NCBI GenBank assembly: GCA_018242215.1
Contig: JAFECG010000026.1
Location: 229,558 to 293,557, forward strand
Source of the DNA: Pseudomonadota bacterium
GTDB lineage: Bacteria > Pseudomonadota > Alphaproteobacteria > Rhizobiales > Hyphomicrobiaceae
Length of the DNA stretch: 64,000 nt
Direction: 5' to 3'
Shown here: piece by piece, positions 27,384 through 36,598 of the stretch
Position numbering within the stretch: the first letter of the stretch is position 1
Layout of the letters: every line of letters begins with the position of its first letter
Notes under the pieces: generated by a model
Databases searched by the model: none
What the model saw: the letters and a program-made list of their open reading frames with translations, nothing else
Told to the model about the DNA's origin: nothing
Made by a program: the position numbers and the translations under genes

Positions 27384-28561
27384 AGCCGGATGAGCATCCG
27401 AAGTTTTCGTTCGTCAAGGCCGTGCGAGAGGCGATCGACGACACGTCGTTCGCCAAGCTGACGCTTGGAAAGTTTCGCGGAGAGGGCGAAGAGCGAAAAG
27501 CCGTTGCGATACTTGTCGTCATCAAAGACAGGCCGCAGCTGAAGTTCGTAACGAGTTTCCCGCGCAAGGATGAGACGAAGACGTTCGCGATCGATGACGG
27601 TATCGAATTCATTGCGAGGCTCGTCGGCAAACAGTACATGAGTGCGACGCTTTTCACGAGCGAGCGCGATGTTCGCATCGAATACAGCCGCAAGGGCGTT
27701 CCACGCTTGGCCGTCGGCAAACCGACTTCCGCGTCGTCGGCGCCTCAACCGCATGATCGGCAAAAAGCGTACCTCGTTCCGCCAGACAGACCCTATCTTC
27801 AGGTGCTGGGTGTCGCGGACCGCGAGGGGCGGATCAAGCCGACAATGCAGGGGAAATATCGCCAGATCTGCCGCTTCATCGAAATAGCGGACGATTTGAT
27901 TGCGGAAAGCGCATTCGAAAATGGCGCGCCTATTTCCGTCATCGATATCGGATCGGGCAAAGGTTATCTGACGTTTGCGTTTTATGATTATGTCACGACG
28001 GCACTTGGCCGCGCGTGCCAGATGACGGGAATAGAGCTTCGTTCCGATCTCGTTGATCTCTGCAATGGTCTTGCGCAAGATCTCAAATTTGAGGGACTGA
28101 AATTCGTTGCCGAGGCGGCGGCGCGTGCTTCTTCGGCTGCTGTCGATGTCGTCATTGCACTTCACGCGTGCGATACGGCGACCGACGATGCGATGGCTTT
28201 CGGGATAAAATCCGGTGCGCGGCTTATTCTTTCGGCACCGTGCTGTCAGCATGAAATTGCGCCGCAGATCAGAGACACGGGCGAAGGACTCAAGGGGCTG
28301 ATCAAATATCCGCTTTTGAAGCAGCGGCAGGCCGACCTCGTGACGGATGCGTCGCGCGCGCTTTTGCTCGAAGCGTCGGGCTACAAGGTTAGGTTGATCG
28401 AATTTGTTTCGACTGAACACACGTCGAAAAACATTTTAATCGCGGCGGTGAAATCGTCAGGTGTCGATCGCACCGCTGCACGTCAGCAATACGAGGCATT
28501 GCAGACGACAATAGGATTCTCGTCGCATCATCTTGCGTCACAACTCAAGGGTGCTGATTAA
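27380..28561 (+). CDS. SAM-dependent methyltransferase-like protein
   Basis: 393 residues from the ATG at 27380. The N-terminal third (KFSFVKAVREAIDDTSFAKLTLGKFR, LKFVTSFPRKDETKTF) has no named domain. The C-terminal part is a Rossmann-type methyltransferase with motif I SVIDIGSGKGYLTFAFYDYV, motif II acid in MTGIELRSDLVDLC, and a VDVVIALHACDTATDDAM then LILSAPCCQHEIAP segment, as in METTL25-like proteins. The CCQHE Cys/His cluster could bind metal. Last gene of the nine-gene operon beginning at 21952. Substrate unknown. Confidence 0.82.
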   Translation: MKPDEHPKFSFVKAVREAIDDTSFAKLTLGKFRGEGEERKAVAILVVIKDRPQLKFVTSFPRKDETKTFAIDDGIEFIARLVGKQYMSATLFTSERDVRIEYSRKGVPRLAVGKPTSASSAPQPHDRQKAYLVPPDRPYLQVLGVADREGRIKPTMQGKYRQICRFIEIADDLIAESAFENGAPISVIDIGSGKGYLTFAFYDYVTTALGRACQMTGIELRSDLVDLCNGLAQDLKFEGLKFVAEAAARASSAAVDVVIALHACDTATDDAMAFGIKSGARLILSAPCCQHEIAPQIRDTGEGLKGLIKYPLLKQRQADLVTDASRALLLEASGYKVRLIEFVSTEHTSKNILIAAVKSSGVDRTAARQQYEALQTTIGFSSHHLASQLKGAD

Positions 28562-28700
28562 GCGCATAGGACTTTCGGGCCATCGCCTCATTTGTTGCTC
28601 ACTGCCGTGAAATGCATGTAAAGGGAACCCGGCCGGATTTGATCTGTTTTTATCCGGTCACCCCCCAGATTGAGCAATACCCAAGAGAAGGCAGAATTCG

Positions 28701-28982
28701 ATGACAGAAGTCTCCCGTATCGTACGCCTCGCATGTGCCGCGACGGCCATTGCGCTCGCCACAGCCGTGCCTGCAAGCGCTGGCCACGACGTGGTCCGAG
28801 ATGATCCGGCTATCGTCGCTGAGAGACTGCACCACATGGGCTTCGTCGAATGGCGCAAGCTTCGTTGGGATCACGGTTATTGGAAGGTCGACGACGCGCG
28901 TCGCACGAACGGCCATGTGTACGATTTGATGATCGAAGCAGGCTCGTTCGACCTCGTCCGTCTAAAGCGCGAACGCGGCTGA
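28701..28982 (+). CDS. Small exported PepSY-like protein
   Basis: 93 residues with signal peptide (LACAATAIALATAVPASAGH). The mature part (LHHMGFVEWRKLRWDHGYWKV, GHVYDLMIEAGSFDLVRLKRE) looks like a single PepSY unit. AGAGAAGG precedes the start. Stand-alone gene between the methyltransferase and the leftward MfnF-like gene; periplasmic, function unknown. Confidence 0.75.
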   Translation: MTEVSRIVRLACAATAIALATAVPASAGHDVVRDDPAIVAERLHHMGFVEWRKLRWDHGYWKVDDARRTNGHVYDLMIEAGSFDLVRLKRERG

Positions 28983-29041
28983 GCCGCACGGACGCTCAAA
29001 GCGTTTTTTATCGGCCGCGGCGGAAACGCTGCGGTCGATTT

Positions 29042-30052
29042 TCATTTGTCTTGAAGAAGGCCGACAGCGACCGCGGGTGCGCAGCGCGTAGCCCAGAGCC
29101 TCTGGTCTTCGGGCGCTTCGATCAGGTCGCCGAATGAAATGGACGGAAGTCCGAGGCGAAATGTGATTTGCGCTACTGCTGATGCTCCAATTCCTGCCGT
29201 GACAACGCTTTCAACGTCGGTTCCCGGTCGCGACAAAACCTGCAGCGCGCCGTCGTGGATCGATCTGAGCTGGCGTTCCGCGACATAGGCCGCCGAGGCT
29301 TGCCATGTCGCGAGATGGCGCATCTCTGCGTCGCGTCCGAAACCGCGCGCGAATCGGGCGAGACTTTCCTCCTGTGATTTGCCGCGTCCGTCCGTCGCCG
29401 CATGGTGATCGACGTCGTCGGGCAGCGTTCCAAGGACACGGCGAACGTCGGCCATCGTCGCGAACGCATCGCGCGCCAGGCCTTGCCATTGGCCCGCGAG
29501 AGGAGCGCGTGTGGCGACCGAAGATACCGGCGTTCTGGTGAGGCCCGTGTAAACGAGTTCTCCCGTTTGCAGACGTTCGGCGTCCGTCAGGCCAAGTGGC
29601 CGATCGCACGCGATGATGTCGATCGTCGTCGAGCCCATATCGATGAGCAGCGCTTTGGATCGTCGCTGCGCGACGAGTGCGGCCGTCGCGAGAAAATTCG
29701 CAGACGCGACGGAGAGCGGATCTCCGCATGCGCTTTGTGGTGATGCGAAACCCTTCAGACCCATGTAAATCCGGAGCGTACCGCGGAGGTGCTCTTGCAA
29801 GCGTTGAATGATCGCGACGACACCGGCTTCCCGGCTTTCGAAGATCTCTGTCAGTTCTGCGGTCATCGTGATCGCAAAGATCTCGGCGCCTGCGATGACG
29901 GCTCCGGCTTCCCCGAGGGCGACGTCCAGGCGATCAAGACCCTGCCAGAGCGGGCACGCAATCTGGCGCACTGCAATGATGCGCGAGTTTTCAACGCGCG
30001 CGATCTTCAGATGCGCGCCGCCGACGTCCAGACCGACCGTTGCCTTTGCCAT
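29042..30052 (-). CDS. mfnF: H4MPT-linked C1 pathway protein of the hydantoinase/oxoprolinase (ASKHA) family, MfnF-like
   Basis: 336 residues. The ASKHA pattern is clear: ATVGLDVGGAHLKIARVEN at the start, ALLIDMGSTTIDIIACD in the middle, and VESVVTAGIGASAVAQI late. This is the protein long noted in methylotroph H4MPT clusters as a hydantoinase-like ORF. Its archaeal relative MfnF couples the furan pyrophosphate to the tyramine unit in methanofuran synthesis, so the same step in methylofuran synthesis is the best guess. Divergent from the HisA-like gene 59 bp away. Confidence 0.85.
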   Translation of the reverse strand: MAKATVGLDVGGAHLKIARVENSRIIAVRQIACPLWQGLDRLDVALGEAGAVIAGAEIFAITMTAELTEIFESREAGVVAIIQRLQEHLRGTLRIYMGLKGFASPQSACGDPLSVASANFLATAALVAQRRSKALLIDMGSTTIDIIACDRPLGLTDAERLQTGELVYTGLTRTPVSSVATRAPLAGQWQGLARDAFATMADVRRVLGTLPDDVDHHAATDGRGKSQEESLARFARGFGRDAEMRHLATWQASAAYVAERQLRSIHDGALQVLSRPGTDVESVVTAGIGASAVAQITFRLGLPSISFGDLIEAPEDQRLWATRCAPAVAVGLLQDK

Positions 30053-30111
30053 TTGTAACTTCGCCTCTGCAGGGAAACCCGTGATACACTCGGGGCCGGA
30101 GGAGGCAAGCG

Positions 30112-30819
30112 GTGGACGTCATTCCGGTTATCGATGTCGCGCACGGGCAGGTTGTCCGCGCGATGAGGGGCGAGCGTTCGGGATATCGGCCGATCGAAAC
30201 ACCGCTCTCACCGTCCGCGGAACCGGCTGATGTCACGCGTGGATTGGCCAAGGTGTTTCCGTTTCATAAGCTCTATGTTGCCGATCTCGACGGAATCGAG
30301 GGGCGCGGCCGCAATACGCATCTCGTGCCGATTTTCAGCCAGGTGCTGCCGCGAGCCGAAATCTGGATCGATGCCGGCACGGGATCGCGGAGTGCGGCGC
30401 GATCCGTTCTCGCTGCGCCGGTCGCGACGCTCGTCGTCGGGACGGAGAGCATCGAGACGGTGCGGGTCTGGGAGGAGATCTCGGCGGAAGCTCCGGGCCG
30501 AACGGTCCTTTCGCTCGATTTCAGGCACGGCGAATTCATGGGACCGGAGGCGATGCTTTCCGATTCGTCGCTTTGGCCATCGCGTGTCGTCGTCATGACG
30601 CTTGACCGCGTCGGTGCGAACGAGGGGCCGGATATTGGCCGACTGGAGGGAATTGTTTCGCGGGCGAAAGGCCGTCGGATCTATGCCGCTGGCGGCGTAC
30701 GGGATCGCCGCGATCTTGATGAGATCCGCAAGATAGGGGTGTCGGGTGCGCTCGTCGCGTCGGCACTTCACGCCGGAAAAATTTCGGCCGACGACATCAG
30801 AAATGTCGCCGGCCGTTGA
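30112..30819 (+). CDS. HisA-like TIM-barrel protein of the H4MPT cluster
   Basis: 235 residues from a GTG with GGAGGAGG upstream. It starts MDVIPVIDVAHGQVVRAMRG and carries HKLYVADLDGIEG, IWIDAGTGSRSAA and YAAGGVRDRRDLDEIR, placing it with HisA/HisF-type barrels but not true HisA: it lacks the usual second phosphate loop form and sits outside any his operon. Such HisA paralogues are conserved in H4MPT clusters of methylotrophs; the reaction is not known to me. Confidence 0.82.
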   Translation: MDVIPVIDVAHGQVVRAMRGERSGYRPIETPLSPSAEPADVTRGLAKVFPFHKLYVADLDGIEGRGRNTHLVPIFSQVLPRAEIWIDAGTGSRSAARSVLAAPVATLVVGTESIETVRVWEEISAEAPGRTVLSLDFRHGEFMGPEAMLSDSSLWPSRVVVMTLDRVGANEGPDIGRLEGIVSRAKGRRIYAAGGVRDRRDLDEIRKIGVSGALVASALHAGKISADDIRNVAGR

Positions 30820-31007
30820 ATGTCCGGTTCAGTGAATTGGCAGGAGCCACTCCAGCCGAGAACCAAGCCCAGTTGCGGCCGAGGCTTATTCTCGAATTAA
30901 CCGCTGTAACGGCCCGAGAGCAGTCTACCCAATCGCTGCAGCAGACCCCCCTTCATAGGAGGGGCGGTTTCATTTTTGTTTTCGACCTGCTGAGGACGGT
31001 TTCCGCT

Positions 31008-31520
31008 TCAAGTCTTCGCACCGAACGGATGCTGGACCGAGTTGCGCTGAGCGGTCGCTTCGGCAGCGGTCGGCTTGCCGGCAACGGCGCGAGCGATCGA
31101 TTCCTTGACGGCGCGATAGTTGTAGTCCTGGATCTTGGCGTCGTCGGCAGCTTCCCAGTGGATGAACACGCCAACGCAGATGTAGACGTCATCGGCTTCA
31201 GCAGCCGGGATCACGCCTTCTGCAACCGAGTCCTGGACGGCCTTGGCGACACCGTACTGAGCCGGTCCGAACATCTGAACAGCCTGACGGGCGTCCTTGA
31301 TGGTGACCTTGTTGTAAAGGATCGTGTTCGGTTTGCAGGGGAGGTTCGGCGCGATGACGGCGAGAAGCGTCGTGAAGCCGTCTTTGTTGTTCGTCAGCGC
31401 GTTGCAGAACGCGGTCTCAGCAGCCGAACCGCGCGGTCCGATGATGAGGTCGATGTGAGCGACTTCGTTGCCGTCGCCGACGAGCGACTCGCCGACCATG
31501 ACTTTATTGATTTTTGCCAT
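31008..31520 (-). CDS. fae: Formaldehyde-activating enzyme Fae
   Basis: 170 residues from the ATG at 31520 ([31 protein letters not shown]) with GGAGG upstream; the in-frame ATG 18 bp earlier is not family-like. Fae condenses formaldehyde with tetrahydromethanopterin to methylene-H4MPT in the cytoplasm. The active-site His is in EVAHIDLI; other conserved parts are [24 protein letters not shown] and [17 protein letters not shown]. Stand-alone leftward gene inside the H4MPT block, with spacers of about 190 and 230 bp on either side. Confidence 0.98.
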   Translation of the reverse strand: MAKINKVMVGESLVGDGNEVAHIDLIIGPRGSAAETAFCNALTNNKDGFTTLLAVIAPNLPCKPNTILYNKVTIKDARQAVQMFGPAQYGVAKAVQDSVAEGVIPAAEADDVYICVGVFIHWEAADDAKIQDYNYRAVKESIARAVAGKPTAAEATAQRNSVQHPFGAKT

Positions 31521-31749
31521 AAGGGGGGTTCCTCCCACGAATGAAACGATATGAGCGACAACAAACCCCCGTCAGATGCCGGGATTTCGTTGCACTGCTC
31601 TGGCGATGAATATCCACACACCTGCCGCCCAGGTTGTCATGAGTACCAGCGTCGTGCAGTGAATAGGTCCGCAGAAAGCGCGGACACGGCGCCTGTATTG
31701 CCCCAGGTCATCGGGAGAGACAAGCCCTTAAGTTAAGGGCAACCGACGT

Positions 31750-32613
31750 TCACGAATGTTTCCGCTCGATCAGAGCGTCGGCAAAAAGGGTCGTGACCAC
31801 AAAATCGGCAGTGGTCCCGGGATTGAGACCTCTATGTTTCAATTTTGCGTCGAAATCCAGGAGAGCGGGCAGCGACTTCGCAGTTGCAACAGGCGACCAC
31901 TGCGGCCTTAAGGCACGCGCCTCTTCCCGCACCGTTTCGGCGACTTCGCGTCCGAACTTGCGGATGATGTGGGTGTCAGCAAACTCCGCCAAGAGCGACA
32001 TATGCAATGTGGTTACCGCGAATGTCGTATCAGGAAGGGCTAAGGGCTTGGCTTCCTGAAGGACAGGCAACGCGAAATCGAAAACGTCCGCGTACACACT
32101 GACGTAAGCGTTTGCAATACGGTCGCGGTCGGCTGCCAAGTGCATTGCAGCGAGCAGGGTCAGATGCTGCGGTTCGGCGCTCACGTCACCTTCTTCGACC
32201 GTTCCCAAACCTGCAGGACTGGCGATGCGGATGGCCTTAAAGGCATCCTCGGCATCGCGTTCGTCGAGCGCTGAAAGGACCATTCCGAGGCGACGGCGAA
32301 GTCCGACGTCGAATGTCGTTTCGCCAGCGGCTTGCGCCAGCGGTGCGCAGAGAAGCACGATCCCGAGATTGGTATTGAGCCCCGTCGCGGCGACACTTGC
32401 TTCGGTGGCGCGCAAAATTCGCTTTCCGACGCGGGTTCCGGGTTCCGCGAGGGGACCGGCGGCCGCTTCTGCCGCTTGCTCGAAATGGAGTACCTCCATG
32501 CCGTGGCCGGGCGAATAGCGATGGACGTTCCCCGGCTTCAGCGCATCGAGTTCTGCATTGCATGCGGAAAGGAACGAGGCGCTGATTTCTTTTGCGTCGC
32601 GTGCGCCTTTCAT
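31750..32613 (-). CDS. CitG/MdcB-like triphosphoribosyl-dephospho-CoA synthase family protein
   Basis: 287 residues. CitG-type helical protein: SACNAELDALKPGNVHRYSPGHGM near the N-terminus, TNLGIVLLCAPLAQAAG in the middle, and GLNPGTTADFVVTTLFADAL at the C-terminus. The classic family makes the prosthetic group of citrate or malonate lyases, but no lyase gene is near. Members of this family recur in H4MPT clusters of methylotrophs, where a ribosyl- or phosphoribosyl-transfer step is conceivable (inference). Overlaps the next gene in the unit by 4 bp. Confidence 0.82.
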   Translation of the reverse strand: MKGARDAKEISASFLSACNAELDALKPGNVHRYSPGHGMEVLHFEQAAEAAAGPLAEPGTRVGKRILRATEASVAATGLNTNLGIVLLCAPLAQAAGETTFDVGLRRRLGMVLSALDERDAEDAFKAIRIASPAGLGTVEEGDVSAEPQHLTLLAAMHLAADRDRIANAYVSVYADVFDFALPVLQEAKPLALPDTTFAVTTLHMSLLAEFADTHIIRKFGREVAETVREEARALRPQWSPVATAKSLPALLDFDAKLKHRGLNPGTTADFVVTTLFADALIERKHS

Positions 32614-33584
32614 GGCGCGGCTGCGAGGAGGGGACTTCCTGACGCAGCGCGATGGGCAACAACCGTTTTCAGAAAATCTTCAGCTATGGCCCAGGCGATA
32701 TTGACGTCAGCGACGCTTTGAAGGCCTCGCCAGGCCGGGTTGGAGTTCACCTCGAGGACCTGTAGTTCGCCCGATGCGGTGCGGATGAGATCGATCCCAG
32801 CGTAATCGGCGTCTACGGCGCGCATCGCCGCCATCGAGATGCGAGTCATCTCGGCATCCGGCAGATGGACACGAGCTTTGCCGCCCTGATGAATGTTGGT
32901 GACCCAGCTCGTGCCCTGTCGCGTCATGGCCGCAACAACGCGATGACGAGTCGCGAGGACCCGCCAATCCTCATACAGCCCATCCTTCGGTGCGATGTAG
33001 TCCTGCATGTAATACATCTGATCGACAGTTTCGGGCGGCGGCAACTCGCTTTGCTGCGAGATCATGCCGATGCCCTTGCCTTGGCTGCCGAAGAGCGGCT
33101 TCAAGACGAGCGGACGGTCAAGTCCTTCCGTGTATTCGAGGGCATGCGGCAGGGTCTCACAGACGCGCGTCCGAGGTGTCGGAATGCCGTTCTTGTGCAG
33201 AAGGAACGTCGTCTGGGATTTGTCGACACAACGCTCGATGGCGCGGGCATCGTTCCAGACGCGGACGCCGCTTTCGCGCAAGGCGTGCAAGAGCCCAAGG
33301 CGGAACGTGATCTGCTCCAATGTTCCGGCTGAAATCGAGCGCACAAAGACGCCGTCGGGCACGCGGCCTTTGAAGCCCGGGATGTCAATGCCGCTTTCGA
33401 GGCCTGTATCAAAAGCACAGTGGGGCAGCGACGATACCGTGACGCGCGCGCCCATGGCTTCGAGGGAGCGGACAATGCGACGCGCATGCCACTCACCGCG
33501 CCCTTCTTCGATCAGGAGGGCGAGGTGCAGTCCGCCCCCCAATTGCGGATCGGGAGTCGGCAGTGTCTCAGCGGAAGCTCGCAT
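32610..33584 (-). CDS. RimK-type ATP-grasp ligase of the H4MPT cluster (MptN-like)
   Basis: 324 residues from the ATG at 33584 (MRASAETLPTPDPQLGG), with CGGGAG upstream, overlapping the mch stop by 17 bp; a longer frame is unlikely. ATP-grasp features: RPLVLKPLFGSQGKGIGM, YMQDYIAPKDGLYEDWRVLATRHRV, and YAGIDLIRTASGELQVLEVNSNPAW. Archaeal MptN of this family adds glutamate to H4MPT. The bacterial homologue (orf7 of the methylotroph cluster) is likely to ligate an amino acid to H4MPT or methylofuran; which one cannot be decided here. Confidence 0.85.
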   Translation of the reverse strand: MRASAETLPTPDPQLGGGLHLALLIEEGRGEWHARRIVRSLEAMGARVTVSSLPHCAFDTGLESGIDIPGFKGRVPDGVFVRSISAGTLEQITFRLGLLHALRESGVRVWNDARAIERCVDKSQTTFLLHKNGIPTPRTRVCETLPHALEYTEGLDRPLVLKPLFGSQGKGIGMISQQSELPPPETVDQMYYMQDYIAPKDGLYEDWRVLATRHRVVAAMTRQGTSWVTNIHQGGKARVHLPDAEMTRISMAAMRAVDADYAGIDLIRTASGELQVLEVNSNPAWRGLQSVADVNIAWAIAEDFLKTVVAHRAASGSPLLAAAP

Positions 33585-34527
33585 CGATGACTCCCGGCGC
33601 ACATTCGCCAGAACGGAATGTATTGCCAGTCTCGACGTTTGAGACAATGACCTGCGCCGGCGAGAACAGCATCGGATCGATCTTGTAGAAGTCACCTTTG
33701 ACGTCGGCGAAGATTTCGGCGAACGGTTTGCCGTAGGCGTCGCTGGTGCTCGCCGGCAGGTTTTCCGCGAGCCTCTGTGCGTCGCTATCGGGACCTTTCA
33801 CGAAGAGATGGATGCGACCACCATAGATGATCGCATCATTCGTGCGGCCCATCGCCTTAACGAAGTCGGGGATCGGCGGCGCAATCGGTGTCGTGCCCAT
33901 GCCGTCGAGAATGTTCTCAAGCGGAAAGTGCAAGGCATGGGCCTTGTGGATTGCGACCTCGAGCACACGGGAGGCTATCTGCACGGTGCCCGCAAAACTC
34001 CACGTTGTCGCGTAGATGATCGTCAATCCTCTCGGATTGATGCCGCAGTTCTCCGAGATTTTCTTGATGACGGCTGGCGGAGGGGCCTTGTCGCCTTCGA
34101 TGACGAGCGTCGTTTCCGGATTGCGATCTGCGTAGCCGAGTTCCTTGAAAAGCTCTTCGACGCGCGAAATGGCGCGCGCCGGGCCGGAGCCAAGTGCAAA
34201 GAATCCTGTTTCTTCATCGGAGATCGACCAGCCTGCGTACTGGCTGCCGAGACACGCGACGACGGGATCGTTCGATGTAACGACGACCCCGAGCGGCCAG
34301 TTGGCGATGCCTGAGGACTGCGTGAACGCGACTTTACCGAGGCCGCCCATGCAGATCTCGCCAAGAACCCGGCCGGCTTCGAGGCCGCCGACGACATTGG
34401 CGCCCATGTCGATGAGGCGTTCGCCATGGCTCCCCGTCGAAACGGAAATGCGGAGCGCATCTGCATTCGCCACGACATCTTCTACGAGCTTTGCGGCGCG
34501 TGCGGAAACGCTGGGCTGCTTTACCAT
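33568..34527 (-). CDS. mch: Methenyltetrahydromethanopterin cyclohydrolase Mch
   Basis: 319 residues. It hydrolyses methenyl-H4MPT to 5-formyl-H4MPT. Family features: SVSARAAKLVEDVVANADALRI at the N-terminus, RLIDMGANVVGGLEAGRVLGEICMGGLG, QYAGWSISDEETGFFALGSGPARAI, and ILDGMGTTPIAPPIPDF. Full length. In the leftward unit mptG-mtdB-orf5-mch-orf7-citG-like, starting 17 bp after the orf5 stop. Confidence 0.97.
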   Translation of the reverse strand: MVKQPSVSARAAKLVEDVVANADALRISVSTGSHGERLIDMGANVVGGLEAGRVLGEICMGGLGKVAFTQSSGIANWPLGVVVTSNDPVVACLGSQYAGWSISDEETGFFALGSGPARAISRVEELFKELGYADRNPETTLVIEGDKAPPPAVIKKISENCGINPRGLTIIYATTWSFAGTVQIASRVLEVAIHKAHALHFPLENILDGMGTTPIAPPIPDFVKAMGRTNDAIIYGGRIHLFVKGPDSDAQRLAENLPASTSDAYGKPFAEIFADVKGDFYKIDPMLFSPAQVIVSNVETGNTFRSGECAPGVIDASFR

Positions 34528-34544
34528 ATCGAACTCCCGTCTGA

Positions 34545-35669
34545 TCAGAGTTTGGCGTGTCCGTATATCAGGTCTTCAAGTTCCGCCAAGCGTGTCCGGG
34601 CGAGGGCTTCTGCCGCATCGGCGGTCGGGCCGGTCGCGAAAACCGTCGCCAAGGGGGCGCCTCGCGGCACGAAGGACCCGGGTGTGCCACGATCGGCGCT
34701 CCACTCCGGCCAAAGCGTTTCGCCCAGCGTTAATGGGCTGCGATCGGCGTGCAGGATCGCCATTGCCCTGGCGGGCGATGAATGGCGAAAGCTAGAGGGT
34801 ATCTGCATTCCGCTCCAAGCTGCGATATGGCCACGAAACAGATCGCCCTCGTCGGTATCGAGCACATCAAGTGAGGCGCCGGGCCTGGGGTTCACCTCGA
34901 GAAGATAAGGAACATCGTGTTCGATAATAAAATCGAAGGACGCCATTCCAACGAGATGCAGGCTCTTTGCGAGTCTGTCGGCAGCATCGGTCAATTGCGC
35001 CAAGCGTCGATCATCGATCTCGGGTTTCGAGACGCAGCCGCCGAAACGATAAGGCTGTGTCTCTGACGGTGACATCCATTGCCGTGTCGCAACGAAGATC
35101 GGTTCGGTGCCGAGAAGCGCCCCGATGGAAATGCGGGATCCTGCCAGGCGTCTCTGAAAGTAGCGTCGGGGACGCGCACGCGGCTGATCGCGGCAATCGC
35201 GAATATGCCGTCCGCCGCTGCCGCCGATGCGCTTCGAAATCCATCCCAGGGCGTCGGCCGGTGGGGCCGTTTGCGTTTCGGGATGGGCGATACGAAGCTC
35301 ATCAAGAATGGCGAAGAATTTTGCCGGATCCTTGCAGGCCGCGAGGGTCGTCGCGTCGGCGCCGAGGAGCCGATGCCGCGATGCAAGTGCTGCAACGAGG
35401 CGCGGCTTGTCCTCGAAACCTGATCCAAGCACGAGTCCGATTGGCGTCGTTTCGGAGCATCGGGACAGCTCGTCCAATGCAGCGATTAAAGGTTTGGTGC
35501 GGAAGCCCGTCTGCATGGCGCCGTCGATGACGCGCATGTCTTCGGCGGCATCGCGGGTGTCGAGATCGCCGAAGGCGTCGATGACGTACGGCCTATATCC
35601 CGCGCGCCGGGCGGATTGCGCGAGGCTCCGCCCGGAAAATGCAGCGATGAGGACCGCGTCGCCGTTCAA
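34545..35669 (-). CDS. ATP-grasp protein of the H4MPT cluster (methylotroph Orf5)
   Basis: 374 residues. ATP-grasp-like: N-terminal MNGDAVLIAAFSGRSLAQSARRAGY, LVLGSGFEDKPRLVAALASR, KDPAKFFAILDEL, GWISKRIGGSGGRHI, and the metal-binding ASFDFIIEHDVPYLLEVNPRPGAS. This is the conserved Orf5 lying between mtdB and mch. A glutamate or tyramine ligase role in methylofuran synthesis (MfnD-like) is possible from family and context, but unproven. Confidence 0.85.
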   Translation of the reverse strand: MNGDAVLIAAFSGRSLAQSARRAGYRPYVIDAFGDLDTRDAAEDMRVIDGAMQTGFRTKPLIAALDELSRCSETTPIGLVLGSGFEDKPRLVAALASRHRLLGADATTLAACKDPAKFFAILDELRIAHPETQTAPPADALGWISKRIGGSGGRHIRDCRDQPRARPRRYFQRRLAGSRISIGALLGTEPIFVATRQWMSPSETQPYRFGGCVSKPEIDDRRLAQLTDAADRLAKSLHLVGMASFDFIIEHDVPYLLEVNPRPGASLDVLDTDEGDLFRGHIAAWSGMQIPSSFRHSSPARAMAILHADRSPLTLGETLWPEWSADRGTPGSFVPRGAPLATVFATGPTADAAEALARTRLAELEDLIYGHAKL

Positions 35670-35672
35670 GCC

Positions 35673-36578
35673 TCAGGCCAGTCCGACGAGCTGCTTCGCC
35701 AGTGCGTAGGCATGGCGGAAGTCGAGTGCCAGAGGTTTGTCGGAATCGATCATCTGCTTGAAGAGGCCCGACTCGCATTTGTATTTGATGTCGCCGATGG
35801 CGAGTGGGCCGACACCAAGCGCATCGGAATCGGGGAGCTTCTCGCCGTTCATGAAGAGCTCCATGCCTTCAACGCCCGGCGGCGGTACGGCGTTGACGTC
35901 GGCCATGACCAGCAGATTTTTAGCCTTCTGCATTTGCTCTTTCGAAACGACGCGGACGCCCGCGGCTGCGGCCGCGAAAATCACTTCGGCGTTGGCGATA
36001 ATCTCGTTCTTCTGCTCATCGGTTTCGCCGGGTGCCGGCTCGAGGTCGACGCCGAAGCGGTCCTTCGAGATCTTCGCGTTCTTGATGACACGATCGACAC
36101 CGCGATGGGCGACGAGTTTCACCTGCGCGCCTTCCAGTGCGGAGATGATCGACGACGCGAATCCGACGACGCCCGTCGCGCCGAAGACAGCGACCTTCGT
36201 GCCCTTCCACGTTCTGCCGAACTTCTCTTTCAGCACCTTCTCGACACAGGCGACCATCGCGGCAGCCGTGGTGAATGAGCCCGCCGGATCTGCGAAAACA
36301 GAGCATTCAAACGGCGGCACCATCGCCTTTTTCGCCGCTTCGATCATATCGAGCGCGAGGATGGCGTCCTTTCCGCCCATGAAGAATCCGGTGCGCACGC
36401 CGTAATTCGGCGGGCGCGAGAAGATGGCGTCCTGAATGAGTCCTGTGATTTCGCTCAATTCGACGTTGATGTAAGGGACGATCACCTTATAGCCGGCATC
36501 GGCTGCCATGTTCACGTCGAAGGGGCTCATATGCTTCTGCGGCGCGAGCATGTGGAGAATCGGGGTGGCGTCGCTCAT
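35673..36578 (-). CDS. mtdB: NAD(P)-dependent methylene-H4MPT dehydrogenase MtdB
   Basis: 301 residues beginning MSDATPILHMLAPQKHMSPFDVNMAADAGY, the MtdB/MtdA-type N-terminus. The nucleotide-binding motif is VAVFGATGVVGFASSIISAL. It oxidises methylene-H4MPT to methenyl-H4MPT, between Fae and Mch. The start carries the HMSPFDVNMA segment typical of the H4MPT enzyme. Three bases separate its stop from orf5. Confidence 0.95.
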   Translation of the reverse strand: MSDATPILHMLAPQKHMSPFDVNMAADAGYKVIVPYINVELSEITGLIQDAIFSRPPNYGVRTGFFMGGKDAILALDMIEAAKKAMVPPFECSVFADPAGSFTTAAAMVACVEKVLKEKFGRTWKGTKVAVFGATGVVGFASSIISALEGAQVKLVAHRGVDRVIKNAKISKDRFGVDLEPAPGETDEQKNEIIANAEVIFAAAAAGVRVVSKEQMQKAKNLLVMADVNAVPPPGVEGMELFMNGEKLPDSDALGVGPLAIGDIKYKCESGLFKQMIDSDKPLALDFRHAYALAKQLVGLA

Positions 36579-36598
36579 TTTCTTAAATGCTCCGTTCG

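Noticed and set aside
30942-30975. Possible terminator between the HisA-like gene and fae
   Set aside because: CCCCCCTT-CAT-AGGAGGGG has a mismatch and only a weak T tract; not strong enough to list as a feature.
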